A stretch of DNA of 64,000 nt from JBBSBY01 sp038205805 (GTDB taxonomy: Bacteria; Desulfobacterota; Desulfomonilia; Desulfomonilales; Desulfomonilaceae), in NCBI GenBank assembly GCA_038205805.1, contig JBBRBO010000008.1, positions 1 through 64,000 on the forward strand, in the 5' to 3' direction. The notes under the pieces are model-generated. The model made no database searches and was not told where the DNA came from. It saw nothing but the letters and a program-made list of their open reading frames with translations. This document shows, piece by piece, positions 1 through 9,139 of this stretch. A program made the translations under genes and the position numbers. Position 1 is the stretch's first letter. Each line of letters begins with the position of its first letter.

Positions 1-1
1 G

Positions 2-106
2 TATTTCAAAACCGCAAAAAAACTGGCTGGAGAACTCTTTCGGAGGTTCAACCGATTTCAAGGCAATCCAGCTTCTCTCAGAGACACTATCGCCGGGTTC
101 CTATGA
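2..106 (+). CDS. C-terminal end of an unknown gene (cut by window edge)
   Basis: An open frame enters from the left edge and ends at TGA 104-106. The 34 visible residues are basic and helical (KTAKKLAGELFRRFNRF, then NPASLRDTIAGFL). This composition looks like a real protein tail, but it is too short to assign a family. It would be convergent with the export lipoprotein gene that follows. The start lies outside the window. Confidence 0.35.
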   Translation, partial: YFKTAKKLAGELFRRFNRFQGNPASLRDTIAGFL

Positions 107-184
107 CCGCTACTTTTAAAGACCAGAACTATAACATCGCAAAGAAGAGCGCCGGACCCTCATCGGCGATGCCTTGCATACGTG

Positions 185-1309
185 CTACGGAGTTGGATTC
201 GGCACCGGGGTAACGGACCCGCCTCCAACGGTGGTTACTGTATTTATCGGATTGAGGAACGACTCAAAGAAGCCTTTGAACTGCGTTATAGTATTGAGAT
301 ACTGGCTGACGAACGTATTGATGTCCGAGATGTACGTTTGAGGCACGTACATGACGTCATACGGCTTCACAAGAATCGCGGCGCTCATGTCGCCCACATC
401 GAAAATCTTCTTCAAGTCGAGTCGGCGTCCCATGGGTTTGCCGTTCGCATCCTTAGATATAAGGATGACGCTCGTTAAATCGGCAGTTTGTTGGAGGTGA
501 CCGCCGGCTAGGGCTAGAGCATGTACAGCGGTAATCGGCTGATTTATGTCGTAGGCTCCCGGTGAGCTGACCTGACCCAGGATGTACACCTTACGCGATT
601 GCGCCTTCGCCAGGGACAAAGAAGCCACCACGTGTTCCAGGATGCCGTTTCGATAGACCCTGTTGACGGTGCTTTCCACTTCACGGACGGTGTGGCCGGC
701 GGCAAGTATCCTGTCCTGGACCAGCGGCAAATCAATGGTGCCGTCAGGTTTAACCGTAAGCCCCGATTGACTTCCGCCGGTGAGTGTCGTCAGGGATGCG
801 ATAAGCCGCTTGGCTTTCTCGTAGAATGCCAGCACGTGAACGGTGACGAGCCGGTAGTTCTTGAGATCCCCCTTGGAGTCGTCCCGGTTGAAAATATTTG
901 CGTCAATGAACTTCTGTTCTATGCGTCGAGCGAGTTCCTGTGGGGTGTACCCCGCAGCCTTTATCTCGCCGATGGCTTGTAAGGTAATCATTCCGTCGGG
1001 GCGAATAGTCAGATCCTCATTTAATTGCGGGTCCAGGATGAACTTTACCTTGATTTGATCGAGGTTATCCAGCTTGTATGAACCGGGGGCAATAGACCAC
1101 TCCGTTTGAAACAGTACCGACAACTGATCGGCCGGACCCAACTTGTAATTGCGGCATACGACATCAAAGGCGTCCTGCAGATCGGCTATTTGAGGGGTTT
1201 TCCTCGGACCGGGGGAAGGCCTGAAAGGCGAAGGCATGAGGCCGATACAGCCGCCAAGCAGCGCCACGACCAGCATGAGAGCCATATATTTGATGAAGTT
1301 ATTCAGCAT
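185..1309 (-). CDS. Polysaccharide export outer-membrane lipoprotein (Wza-like OPX), copy 1
   Basis: Probable outer-membrane lipoprotein of the polysaccharide biosynthesis/export family, which forms or gates the exit channel for capsule or exopolysaccharide. The N-terminus has a hydrophobic segment and a lipobox (LLGGC, Cys21). A Poly_export-type region follows (YKLGPADQLSV near residue 57; TIRPDGMITL near 100), then SLBB-like repeats (TVKPDGTIDLPLV; KVYILGQVSSPGAYD). The 374-aa length is normal for the family. It is clearly paralogous to the gene at 2860-3921: both carry the FRP-PGP-K-PQI-DL signature after the signal peptide and near-identical SLBB blocks. The C-terminal tail is Pro/Gly/Thr-rich. 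No Wzc-type kinase or glycosyltransferase is visible in the window. Confidence 0.88.
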   Translation of the reverse strand: MLNNFIKYMALMLVVALLGGCIGLMPSPFRPSPGPRKTPQIADLQDAFDVVCRNYKLGPADQLSVLFQTEWSIAPGSYKLDNLDQIKVKFILDPQLNEDLTIRPDGMITLQAIGEIKAAGYTPQELARRIEQKFIDANIFNRDDSKGDLKNYRLVTVHVLAFYEKAKRLIASLTTLTGGSQSGLTVKPDGTIDLPLVQDRILAAGHTVREVESTVNRVYRNGILEHVVASLSLAKAQSRKVYILGQVSSPGAYDINQPITAVHALALAGGHLQQTADLTSVILISKDANGKPMGRRLDLKKIFDVGDMSAAILVKPYDVMYVPQTYISDINTFVSQYLNTITQFKGFFESFLNPINTVTTVGGGSVTPVPNPTP

Positions 1310-1834
1310 AAAGAGTTGTAACTTTTTAAAGTAATACCTTAGTATCCGTGGCTATTATACCAAATTGATTTGAATATTTCAACGTAAGTTTGCATGCGTC
1401 CACCCCGACGTCTCGTGTAGCGAAAACATTCTCTTCAGCGCCCTAAGGAGATGGATCAGAGTGTCATATTGAAGTGAATGGCTGGATAAGGCAAGACTTT
1501 TTCGCGCGTGCGTAGGAGAAGGGACATGCGCTCCTGTTCCCAGGTGGAATACCGCTCCCGGTAAGTTCTCCAAAAAGAGGAGTACAACGCCGATTTTGTG
1601 GTATTTTACCGCGTATGTTTCAGGTGCTTATGAGTTCAATCGAACACGACCCACCCTTCACGTAAGGGCGACCACCGGTCGAACTCACAAACCCCGCATC
1701 GGAGAGAGACAATGCTGCCTCCATTTGCAACTGAGCCGTCGGCCACCACAAGGTAGGCGGAGCATACAGACAGTGGTCCTCAGCTTTGATCGGAAGGCGC
1801 ATTGCAATGGGACATTAACGCATGACGAACCGCA
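1310..1834. other. Intergenic region, no convincing gene
   Basis: These 525 bp hold only short ORFs on both strands with no signal sequence, ribosome site or recognisable motif. The region separates the divergent export lipoprotein and the secreted coiled-coil protein, so promoters for both are expected here. I could not pick out a clear one. Confidence 0.5.
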
Positions 1835-2419
1835 ATGAAAAGATTTGAGGCCGTATCCGCGTTGTTTCATGGGCGGCTTCTTGGGCGAGCACTGTACACG
1901 GCCATGACTGCGTGCTTTGCCCTCACAATAGCTCTCGTGGGGTTATCCGAGGTAGGGGCGGACTCCGCATGCAAGGCCATTGAGCAATCTCTCCAGGGTC
2001 ACAAGAAGAAACTCGCCGCTTACATGGAGACCCTACGTGATCTTGACGAAAGACGCGACGCACAGCGCTTCCGATCCGTAACGAGCAGTGTGAATCAGCT
2101 TTCCGTCATAATCAACCACATGGAAGCCGAGCTGGCGGCCTGTTACGGTGACGGCCGCACACAAAGCTCGACAGGAATGGCGCATGTCAAGACCGATGAA
2201 GAGGATGAATACGCCTTCAAGAACTGCTCGGATCTGCAGAGATCTCTGCTTCTGCTTATCCGTAAGATAAACGTGCTGAAGAGGCGCGAAAATAGCATCT
2301 TTTCTCAGTTATCCAGCGAGGAAAAAGCGGAGTTACGTGCAGCGGAGGAAGACGAACTAAAGGTAAGAGCGGCTCTCAAGAAGCGATGCGCAACCGGGAA
2401 GAAGTCCCGCAGGCGCTAA
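1835..2419 (+). CDS. Hypothetical exported coiled-coil protein
   Basis: A 194-aa protein with an N-terminal hydrophobic segment (about residues 20-42, ending GADSACK), consistent with a signal peptide or anchor. Two charged helical stretches follow: about 47-105, with heptad-like spacing and ending in ACYGDG, and about 120-185. The tail is strongly basic (KKSRRR). There are four cysteines after the leader, which could pair in the periplasm. I do not recognise the family. It lies between the two export lipoproteins but on the opposite strand, so it is not in their operon. There is no strong ribosome site before the ATG. Confidence 0.6.
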   Translation: MKRFEAVSALFHGRLLGRALYTAMTACFALTIALVGLSEVGADSACKAIEQSLQGHKKKLAAYMETLRDLDERRDAQRFRSVTSSVNQLSVIINHMEAELAACYGDGRTQSSTGMAHVKTDEEDEYAFKNCSDLQRSLLLLIRKINVLKRRENSIFSQLSSEEKAELRAAEEDELKVRAALKKRCATGKKSRRR

Positions 2420-2503
2420 GCGCTCTCTCGAGTGCGGCGCCTCCTTCCAGTGCGTCGTGTAGCGGAAGAAGAAATGGGGTCATGCAGCCGGAGCCGCGTG
2501 TAC

Positions 2504-2851
2504 TTACCTCCGGCGCAGTCTGTTCTCCTTTGGGATAAAGAACTGCCGCCGAGCCCTCTCAAGGGCGTTCTTCAGGGGAAATCGTGGACAATCTCTATAT
2601 TTGTGCCGAAAATGGTGGACAAAGGCAGTCCACGTTCCTAAGGGTCGGCGTTTCTTGAATTTCGTTACCTCAGCGGTAGCCGTGAAATGTGCTTGCCGGA
2701 CCGTTTCCGGACATAACGGGGTCTCGGATTGAAAATACCGGGCAATCTTGCGCTGAGTTGCGGCCGAGACGGCGAATGCGTCCGCATCTACAAACAATAT
2801 TGCGAAAAATAGTATAAGGCCGCTCAGAAGGGCTTTGCGCCAATGCTTCAT
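2504..2851 (-). CDS. Small exported protein downstream of export lipoprotein 2
   Basis: A 115-aa protein with a classic Sec signal peptide (MKHWRK, hydrophobic core, DADAFA near residue 27). The mature part is short and very basic, with two cysteines. It begins only 8 nt after the stop codon of the 2860-3921 lipoprotein on the same strand, so the two are probably co-transcribed. That hints at an accessory role in polysaccharide export. I do not recognise the family. The opposite-strand ORF across this region looks like a shadow. Confidence 0.6.
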   Translation of the reverse strand: MKHWRKALLSGLILFFAILFVDADAFAVSAATQRKIARYFQSETPLCPETVRQAHFTATAEVTKFKKRRPLGTWTAFVHHFRHKYRDCPRFPLKNALERARRQFFIPKENRLRRR

Positions 2852-2859
2852 TGTGGATT

Positions 2860-3921
2860 TTAGCGATTCACGCGAGCGAACGTGGCCACATCGGCTACGG
2901 TTCCGAAATACTGATCCATGAACAAACGCACGTCGCTGATGTAGGTCTTGGGCACATAAATCACGTCGTAGGCTTTCACGAGTATCGCCGCAGACATATC
3001 GCCCATGTCGAATATGCGTTTAAGATCCAGTCTTCTGCCGATGGGCTTGCCGGAGCCGTCACGAGAGACCAGAATAACGCTGGTCAGATCCGCCGTATCG
3101 GTTTTGTGGCCACCGGCCAGCGCAAGGGCCTGAACCGCCGTAATGGGCTGTCGCAGATCGTAGGCGCCGGGAACATTGACTGCACCTAGAACGTACACTT
3201 TACGAGATTTGGCGCAGGTCAACGCCAAAGACGTCACTACATGCCGGAGCTCACCCGAACGGTAAAGCTTGTTAACTGTACGCTCCACATCGGTCACCGT
3301 GTGACCGGCGGCCAAAATGCGATCCTTCAGCATAGGTAGATCAATCGTGCCGTCGGGCTTCACCGTCAACTGTACCTGCTGTCCGTTGGTCAATGTTGTA
3401 AACGAGTCTACAAGACGCTTTACCTTCTGATAGAACTGGTTGACCGAAACCGTGATGATCTTGTAACCCGTGTACTTTGCATCCGTATCCACATTGCGGA
3501 GCACGTATCGGCGGAGCTTCTCCTCGATTTTCCGCGCCAGTTCTTCGGGTGAGAGTCCCACCGCCTTGATGTCTCCGACACCGGGCAATGTAATCATGCC
3601 GTCGGGGCGAATGGTGACTTGACGGTCAAGCTCCGGGTCCAAAATACACTCGATGTCGATAACATCCAAAGTGTCGAGCCTGTATGAGCCCGCCGGAATA
3701 GTCCACTCGGTCTGGAAGTTCACTGACAGCTGATCGTCCGGGCCGAGGTGATAGTTTCTGCACACAATGTCAAAGGCCTCGGCAAGATCCTTTATCTGGG
3801 GGTGCTTGCCTGGGCCGGGAAAGGGCCTAAAGGGTGACGGCGTTAGACCGATGCAGCCGCTCAAGGAAAGGGCGCACACGACAAGAAGCAGTTTTCCTGG
3901 AATACTTTGAGGTTTCATCAT
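2860..3921 (-). CDS. Polysaccharide export outer-membrane lipoprotein (Wza-like OPX), copy 2
   Basis: Second OPX lipoprotein (353 aa), paralogous to the one at 185-1309. The signal peptide ends in a lipobox (LSLSGC, Cys23). A Poly_export-type region follows (YHLGPDDQLSV; TIRPDGMITLPGVGDI), then SLBB-type blocks (TVKPDGTIDLPML; KVYVLGAVNVPGAYD; DVIYVPKTYISDV). It lacks the Pro/Thr-rich extension of copy 1. A small exported protein follows 8 nt downstream. Two adjacent diverged copies suggest either two polymers or a hetero-oligomeric channel; this is inference. The tandem MM at the start leaves the exact first codon open by one residue. Confidence 0.88.
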   Translation of the reverse strand: MMKPQSIPGKLLLVVCALSLSGCIGLTPSPFRPFPGPGKHPQIKDLAEAFDIVCRNYHLGPDDQLSVNFQTEWTIPAGSYRLDTLDVIDIECILDPELDRQVTIRPDGMITLPGVGDIKAVGLSPEELARKIEEKLRRYVLRNVDTDAKYTGYKIITVSVNQFYQKVKRLVDSFTTLTNGQQVQLTVKPDGTIDLPMLKDRILAAGHTVTDVERTVNKLYRSGELRHVVTSLALTCAKSRKVYVLGAVNVPGAYDLRQPITAVQALALAGGHKTDTADLTSVILVSRDGSGKPIGRRLDLKRIFDMGDMSAAILVKAYDVIYVPKTYISDVRLFMDQYFGTVADVATFARVNR

Positions 3922-4130
3922 GCTGAGGTAATTTCATGCCCCGATACATCAAGTTGTGGGCGCAACCTAGCACGGCTACTCGTGGATTGTCAATAAAGAT
4001 CGTGCGCTCCAGGAGCTGAGGGCGTATGTTTTATCACATGTGGAATCTGAGCCCGTCTGATGGGCTCCAGCCGGCATGCGCGGTTCCGTGCCGCATCACT
4101 GACACTCACCGTAGCCCCGAAATGAGTCTC

Positions 4131-4353
4131 ATACCGATGTGCTTTCACAAAAGTAAGATCGGCGGAGCTTTTGTTGCAAAGTAGATTTTTCCAACCTGTT
4201 TCTCAGAAATTTGTGATAATCGCCGAAAGCGGCATGTTCTCCTTGAGAAAAGCAGGTTTCGGCAATTGTGAAAACTCTTGGAAAGCAGTTTGGGGAGAAA
4301 CTTCTTTCAAGAAGGTTCTCCCCAATATTACTTCTTTGATTAAGTATTGGTCT
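4131..4353 (-). repeat. Dispersed about 220-bp hairpin element, copy A
   Basis: A member of the family described in the findings, in reverse orientation. It runs from ATACCGATGTGC at 4131 to GGTCT ending at 4353. The hairpin (TTGGGGAGAA pairing with TTCTCCCC, inner CTTC/GAAG) lies at the 4290-4330 end, next to ligA. The last base of the element is also the last base (template view) of the ligA TGA stop codon at 4353-4355, so the hairpin probably serves as the ligA terminator. Confidence 0.85.
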
Positions 4354-6374
4354 CAAGCCTCCAGGAGCTGCCGAAACTCCGGCTCGTTCAATACCCGAAC
4401 CCCAAGTGACTGTGCGGAGTCCAGTTTCGAACCTGGATCCTCCCCGACTACGAGGAAATCCGTCTTCTTTGTAACACTCCCGGTCACCCGGCCGCCTGAT
4501 TGGATCACCAGCGCCTTAGCCTCAGCTCGCGGCATTATTAACGTCCCCGTAAACACGAAGTTCTTGTCCTTGGCCGGACTCTCCCTCGAAGTTCTTTGCG
4601 ATAAAGATACGGGCGCCACCCCCGCAGGTCCGAACTTGCTCAGCATTTTCTTGTTTTTAGGGTCCTTGAAGAAGAGAACCACACTCTGAGAAACCTCGGG
4701 TCCGATGCCGGGTATCTCCTGAAGTTCGGCCAAGCCTGCCCGAGAAAGTTTTTCCATGTCCGTATAGCGCTCCATGAGTAGGCGCGCCACGTGTTCGCCC
4801 ACAAGGGGCAGTCCCAGTGCGTACAAAAAGCGATCCGCCGGGGCCGACTTCGAAGCGTTGATCGCCGCCACGATCTTGGACGCCGACTTGTCGGCCATAC
4901 GTTCAAGCGATTTCAGAGTGTCCGCGTCGAGGTAATAGAGATCCGCCGGATCTTTGACATGCCTCTTAGTGACGAGTTGCTCGATCAGCTTTACCCCAAG
5001 TCCTTCAATGTCCATGGCGCCTCTGGAAACAAAGTGGCGAATGGTCTCGACGACGCGAGCCGGACACGAGATGTTCATGCACCGTTTAGCCGCTTGATCT
5101 GGTATGCGCAGGGCCTCGGCGCCGCACACGGGACACTCATCCGGGATATTGTATGGTTGCGAGTCGGTTGGTCTTTTGTCGACAACGACTCGCACCACTT
5201 CAGGGATGACGTCTCCCGCCCGTTGAATGACGACGGTATCACCTTCACGGACATCCTTCCTGTCGATCTCATCCTGATTATGTAACGTGGCACGACTTAC
5301 TGTCACACCGCCTATTTCTACTGGTTGCATAAGCGCTACCGGCGTCAAAACCCCTGTTCGGCCCACGCCCACTTCGATGCGTCGGACAACCGTAGTCGCC
5401 TGAAGCGGGGCAAATTTAAAGGCAACCGCCCAGCGTGGAGATCTGGTTTTCACCCCGAGAGCGGCTTGTTGCGTCAAAGAGTTTATCTTGATGACAGCGC
5501 CGTCAATCTCGTACGGTAAGTCTTGGCGTATGCGTTGCAGGAAGCGATAATGCTCCAGCACGTCGGCGATAGTGCAACACGGCTTTGTGTACTCTAGGCT
5601 CGCAGGGAGGCCGGCACGAGCGAGATTTTGCACTATTTCAATGTGAGTTGTCGGCGCTGCGCCTTCTACTCGACCCACGCCATGAGCTACGAACCGTAAA
5701 GGTCGCGTAGCTGTCACCTGCGAGTCCAACTGACGGACTGATCCCGCCGAGGCATTGCGCGGATTCGCAAAAACCTGCTCTCCAAGCTCCTCACGTGAGC
5801 GGTTGAGCCTGTCGAAGTCGTTACGGTTCATGAAAATTTCGCCTCGCACATCCAGGAGATTCGCCGAAGCAAAGATTCCGTTCGGGAGCAGTCGGAGCGG
5901 CACAGCACGAATCGTTCGCACATTGGCCGTAATGTCTTCCCCGACGAGGCCGTCTCCTCGTGTGGAACCGGACACAAGGGTTCCTTTTTCGTATACCAGC
6001 TCCACTGCGACGCCGTCATACTTGGGCTCCACTACGTATTCAGGTGTTACGCCCGATCCCAGGGCCTTGCGTGTCCGCGCGTCAAAGTCCGACATCTCGT
6101 TTTCCCCGAACACATTGGACAACGACAACATCGGGTATGCGTGCGGTATCTGGCCGAACTTGTCGAGGCCCGCGCCGCCCACGCGCTGGGTAGGACTGTC
6201 CCGTGTGATCAGTTCGGGATGTTCCTGTTCCAAGAACTCGAGTCGGCGAAACAGGGCGTCGTATTCGGCATCCGTGATCTCCGGCGCGTCCATGTTGTAA
6301 TACAAGTGTTCGTGCCGACGAATTTCCTGCCGGAGGTCCATGATCTCCTGTTCAAACGTGGTTTGCATAATCAT
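4353..6374 (-). CDS. ligA: NAD+-dependent DNA ligase LigA
   Basis: Seals nicks in duplex DNA using NAD+, for replication and repair in the cytoplasm. At 673 aa it has the full family length. The adenylation motif is KYDG with Lys118. An OB fold precedes a four-Cys zinc finger (CPVCG then CMNISC, about residues 410-435). Helix-hairpin-helix repeats follow (about 500-575), and the C-terminus is a BRCT domain (FVFTGTL, GGRVTGSVTKKTDFLVVGEDPGSK). Its stop codon is shared with the edge of repeat copy A. mntP lies 15 nt upstream on the same strand, suggesting an mntP-ligA transcript. Confidence 0.97.
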   Translation of the reverse strand: MIMQTTFEQEIMDLRQEIRRHEHLYYNMDAPEITDAEYDALFRRLEFLEQEHPELITRDSPTQRVGGAGLDKFGQIPHAYPMLSLSNVFGENEMSDFDARTRKALGSGVTPEYVVEPKYDGVAVELVYEKGTLVSGSTRGDGLVGEDITANVRTIRAVPLRLLPNGIFASANLLDVRGEIFMNRNDFDRLNRSREELGEQVFANPRNASAGSVRQLDSQVTATRPLRFVAHGVGRVEGAAPTTHIEIVQNLARAGLPASLEYTKPCCTIADVLEHYRFLQRIRQDLPYEIDGAVIKINSLTQQAALGVKTRSPRWAVAFKFAPLQATTVVRRIEVGVGRTGVLTPVALMQPVEIGGVTVSRATLHNQDEIDRKDVREGDTVVIQRAGDVIPEVVRVVVDKRPTDSQPYNIPDECPVCGAEALRIPDQAAKRCMNISCPARVVETIRHFVSRGAMDIEGLGVKLIEQLVTKRHVKDPADLYYLDADTLKSLERMADKSASKIVAAINASKSAPADRFLYALGLPLVGEHVARLLMERYTDMEKLSRAGLAELQEIPGIGPEVSQSVVLFFKDPKNKKMLSKFGPAGVAPVSLSQRTSRESPAKDKNFVFTGTLIMPRAEAKALVIQSGGRVTGSVTKKTDFLVVGEDPGSKLDSAQSLGVRVLNEPEFRQLLEA

Positions 6375-6389
6375 ACCTGCTCCCGTCGG

Positions 6390-6953
6390 CTATGAGCCGG
6401 CCATAGTTTGGATCGCTACTCGAAGACCCAATGCGATGAGCGCCAGACCGCCGATGCGTTCAGCCCATTCACCCAAATGGGAGCCTACGCGTCTCCCGAT
6501 TAAGATACCAATGTAGGTGAGGATGGCAGCCATTACGCCGATGAGCGCCGAGGGCCACACAATGGGCGCATCTACCAGTCCCAGGCTCATCCCTGCGGCA
6601 AAGGCATCTATACTCGTGGCGACGGACAATCCCACGAGACTCCAACCTCGGGTAGGATCAAAGCCTTCGACTCGCTCCTCTTCGCGAAAGGATTGCCGAA
6701 TCATGTTTGCCCCGAGCAAGCACAGTACACACACTGCGATCCAGTTGTTGAAGCCGTAGGTAATGGAGGATAAGGTTGCGCCGCCCAGCCAACCTAAGGT
6801 GGTCATCATGGCTTGGAAGAGCCCGAAGTGCCACACCAGCCGAAAAGTATGCCGCTTGGTAAATATCGCCAAAGCCGCCGATACCGCAGCCGCAACGGCT
6901 AACGCGTCCATACCGAGGGCTGCGGCTACGCCGAACAACGTGAGGGGGTCCAA
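6390..6953 (-). CDS. mntP: Putative manganese efflux pump MntP
   Basis: A 187-aa inner-membrane protein with six predicted helices in two related halves. Each half carries the family acidic signature (GMDALAVA near residue 14; SIDAFAAG near 114). Homologues export Mn2+. It is upstream of ligA in the same direction with a 15-nt gap. In many bacteria mntP is controlled by a manganese riboswitch. I could not find that consensus here, but a different conserved element lies about 30 nt upstream of the start and recurs upstream of the thiolase gene. Confidence 0.9.
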   Translation of the reverse strand: MDPLTLFGVAAALGMDALAVAAAVSAALAIFTKRHTFRLVWHFGLFQAMMTTLGWLGGATLSSITYGFNNWIAVCVLCLLGANMIRQSFREEERVEGFDPTRGWSLVGLSVATSIDAFAAGMSLGLVDAPIVWPSALIGVMAAILTYIGILIGRRVGSHLGEWAERIGGLALIALGLRVAIQTMAGS

Positions 6954-6983
6954 GTTCTTGTCCTTTGTGTAGGTTTGCGGATT

Positions 6984-7059
6984 GGTTCACACGCCTGAGA
7001 AGGCTCTGCGCCCGACCAAGACCGAAAGGGAGAGCCGGATCGCTCCGTGCCGCCCCATC
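6984..7059 (-). promoter_or_regulatory. Conserved leader element upstream of mntP
   Basis: A segment of about 76 bp closely resembling 54544-54620. In the core (plus-strand TGAGAAGGCTCTGCGCCCGA through AAGGGAGA) 34 of 40 positions match, and both end in CCCCATC. Both lie just upstream of minus-strand genes. Here GGCTCT and AGAGCC can pair. It could be a structured 5' UTR, an operator region or a small dispersed repeat; no known riboswitch class was recognised. Confidence 0.45.
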
Positions 7060-7318
7060 CAAACAATCGGCCGACGCTCTAGGAACGGTGACATGACGCA
7101 TACCCGGTCAAGTCCGCTGCCTGGGTGACGAGTTTTCACATAACCGAATAGTGTGAGATATGCAACGGGAATTACAGAGCATAAGCGTATTAAAGGGGAG
7201 GTCTGCCGTGGCTGAGTCTTCATAGGTAATCATTCCGTACATAGAGGCTCCGGCGTAAGGCGAAAATTACAAATGACGCATTGCACGAAACGCGTACCCG
7301 ACATTCGTTAGGCCGGCT

Positions 7319-7336
7319 TGTGGCAACTCTGCCACA
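7319..7336. promoter_or_regulatory. Perfect 7-bp inverted repeat, possible operator
   Basis: TGTGGCA and TGCCACA are separated by four bases in the 740-bp gap (6954-7693) between the divergent mntP and HD-GYP genes. It could be a regulator-binding palindrome or a small hairpin. The rest of the gap holds only the mntP leader element and ORFs without coding signs. Confidence 0.3.
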
Positions 7337-7693
7337 CGAGGTCAATCGAGGTGATGCGTGAAACTCGCCGCTACAGCTCCGTGACAAAAAAAGGCTTTGA
7401 ATGCAGAGACTTTGATATGACAAACATTTCTTCACAAACCGATGTCTCCTGTGATAAAGTGAATACGCCACATCAAAGTGAATTTGAGCCGCTGGTGAAC
7501 GTTTTTTGGATGCAATCGCAATATAATTCCCCCCTGAAGTTCGTCCTGGCGTCAGGCGCACTCGAACCCATCAGGCGCCGTCCCGGCAAGTGGCTCGTCG
7601 ATCAATGGTTTGCATTGAACCGGAGCAGGGCAGGGCGCGGAGCGTTCCTAACCCTGAAAAGTTCCGGAAGCCGAGTTGATGGAGAACCGGACA

Positions 7694-9139
7694 ATGCCTT
7701 CTCACAACAACCCTACGGCGCTCCTCTTGAGTGAACGATCCGAAGATGCAGCGCTGCTCGATTCCTTGCAATTAACGTTGGTTCATCTGCATTCCCTCGA
7801 GGGTGCTCACGCATATTTGCAAGAGAACGAATGCGCAGTCGTTTTGCTGGACGTAGATCTCTTGGTCGGCGATAAACGACCACCGGAAACGTCTGCTCCC
7901 GTTATTGTACTTACGGGAAGGGCCGACTTGCCTACGGCTGCCCACGCCCTCGCAGACGGAGCTTATGATCTGGCGCTCAGGCCGCTTCATCCGGAGCTGC
8001 TGAACATCATTATACAGAGAGCCCTTGAACACGCCAATTTGAAACGTCTGGAACTAAGCTATCGGAAAAAACTCGCTGAGGCCCAGGAGCAAACGTATGC
8101 AATCGCTAAGAGTGAGGAGTTTCTTCAGAAAATCCTCAACGTTCCTTCTTTAATAAGCGTAGTAGCCACTGATTCCGAGCAACAGGTGCTCTTTTGGAAC
8201 AAGGGCGCTGAAAGAATCTTCGGGTACTCTCGCGAAGAAATGATAGGCGAAAAGATAACCCGTCTCTACCCCGCAGATGAGGCAAGCGCCGCTGTTGTGG
8301 AGGGATTGCAGCGCATGGCCAAACAGCGCGACATAGCGTACGGCAAAATGCGACAATTGACGAAGGACGGCCGCGAAGTCATTGTGTCCCTCGCTGTTTC
8401 GCCACTCCGTACGCCGGAGGGAGAAATCCTTGGAATGGTGGGCATCGGCCAGGATTTGACCGAAGAGACTCGCCTTCAGGAGAAACTATCCCGTTCTTTT
8501 GACCTGCTCCAGCAAACCCAGGATGTCTCCATCTTCAGCTTGGCCAAACTCGCAGAGTGTCGCGACGAAGAGACCGGCCGCCATCTCTTGCGCATTCAAG
8601 AATACTGTAGAATCCTGTGCGAGCAACTAGCGATTTTAGGGAAGTACAGAGCCCTGCTGACGCCCGCATTCATCGAAGATGTCGTGCGCTCATCAGTGCT
8701 CCACGATATAGGTAAAATAGCCATCCCGGATTCCGTACTCATGTCCACGGAGCGGTTCAAAGGGGAGGAATTCGCGGTCATGCAGAGTCATCCCCTGGTG
8801 GGTGGTCAAGCGCTCGACGAGGCGGTGTCGCTCCTCGGGACGGAAACCTTCCTCAATCCGGCGCGAGACATAGCCTTCTACCACCATGAACGCTGGGACG
8901 GTAGCGGTTATCCCTTCGGTCTCAAAGGCGAATCCATCCCCCTTGCGGCTCGAATCGTAGCTATAGCTGATGTATACGACGCACTCGTTTCAAAACGAAG
9001 GTACAAGCCCGCACTCAACCACTGGGAAGCCTGCGGCTACATCGAGGAGCAAAAGGGCCGCCAGTTTGATCCCGTCGTTGTTGAGGCTTTCCTGAACGGC
9101 CACGAAGCTATCGAGGCTGCTCGGAAGCGTCATAGGTGA
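7694..9139 (+). CDS. Pseudo-receiver/PAS/HD-GYP protein (probable cyclic-di-GMP phosphodiesterase)
   Basis: An output-type signalling protein of 481 aa from this start. Residues about 5-110 have a receiver fold that keeps the central Asp (LLDVD, Asp53) and LTG, but the paired acidic residues are replaced by Ser-Glu-Arg and the usual KP lysine by arginine. A PAS domain spans about 140-260 (FWNKGAERIFGYSREEMIG). The HD-GYP domain has HDIGK (337-341) and HHERWDGSGYP (397-407), with catalytic residues intact, so hydrolysis of cyclic-di-GMP is likely. ATG 7694 was chosen because GGAGAA lies 7 nt upstream. In-frame TTG 7676 and ATG 7679 lie on or before that site. Confidence 0.88.
   Translation: MPSHNNPTALLLSERSEDAALLDSLQLTLVHLHSLEGAHAYLQENECAVVLLDVDLLVGDKRPPETSAPVIVLTGRADLPTAAHALADGAYDLALRPLHPELLNIIIQRALEHANLKRLELSYRKKLAEAQEQTYAIAKSEEFLQKILNVPSLISVVATDSEQQVLFWNKGAERIFGYSREEMIGEKITRLYPADEASAAVVEGLQRMAKQRDIAYGKMRQLTKDGREVIVSLAVSPLRTPEGEILGMVGIGQDLTEETRLQEKLSRSFDLLQQTQDVSIFSLAKLAECRDEETGRHLLRIQEYCRILCEQLAILGKYRALLTPAFIEDVVRSSVLHDIGKIAIPDSVLMSTERFKGEEFAVMQSHPLVGGQALDEAVSLLGTETFLNPARDIAFYHHERWDGSGYPFGLKGESIPLAARIVAIADVYDALVSKRRYKPALNHWEACGYIEEQKGRQFDPVVVEAFLNGHEAIEAARKRHR

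Noticed and set aside
6984..7059. Cyclic-di-GMP (GEMM) riboswitch in the conserved leader element
   Set aside because: A GGGCGCAGAGCC segment faintly recalls GEMM, but the GGCAAACC block and the tetraloop-receptor layout are missing.
6954..7250. Manganese (yybP-ykoY) riboswitch upstream of mntP
   Set aside because: Expected by analogy, but the consensus blocks were not found in the correct orientation. A GGGGAG-like run near 7194 is on the wrong strand.
7318..7734. 138-codon plus-strand ORF overlapping the HD-GYP gene start
   Set aside because: No ribosome site or family likeness. It runs 40 nt into a well-supported gene, and its composition looks random.
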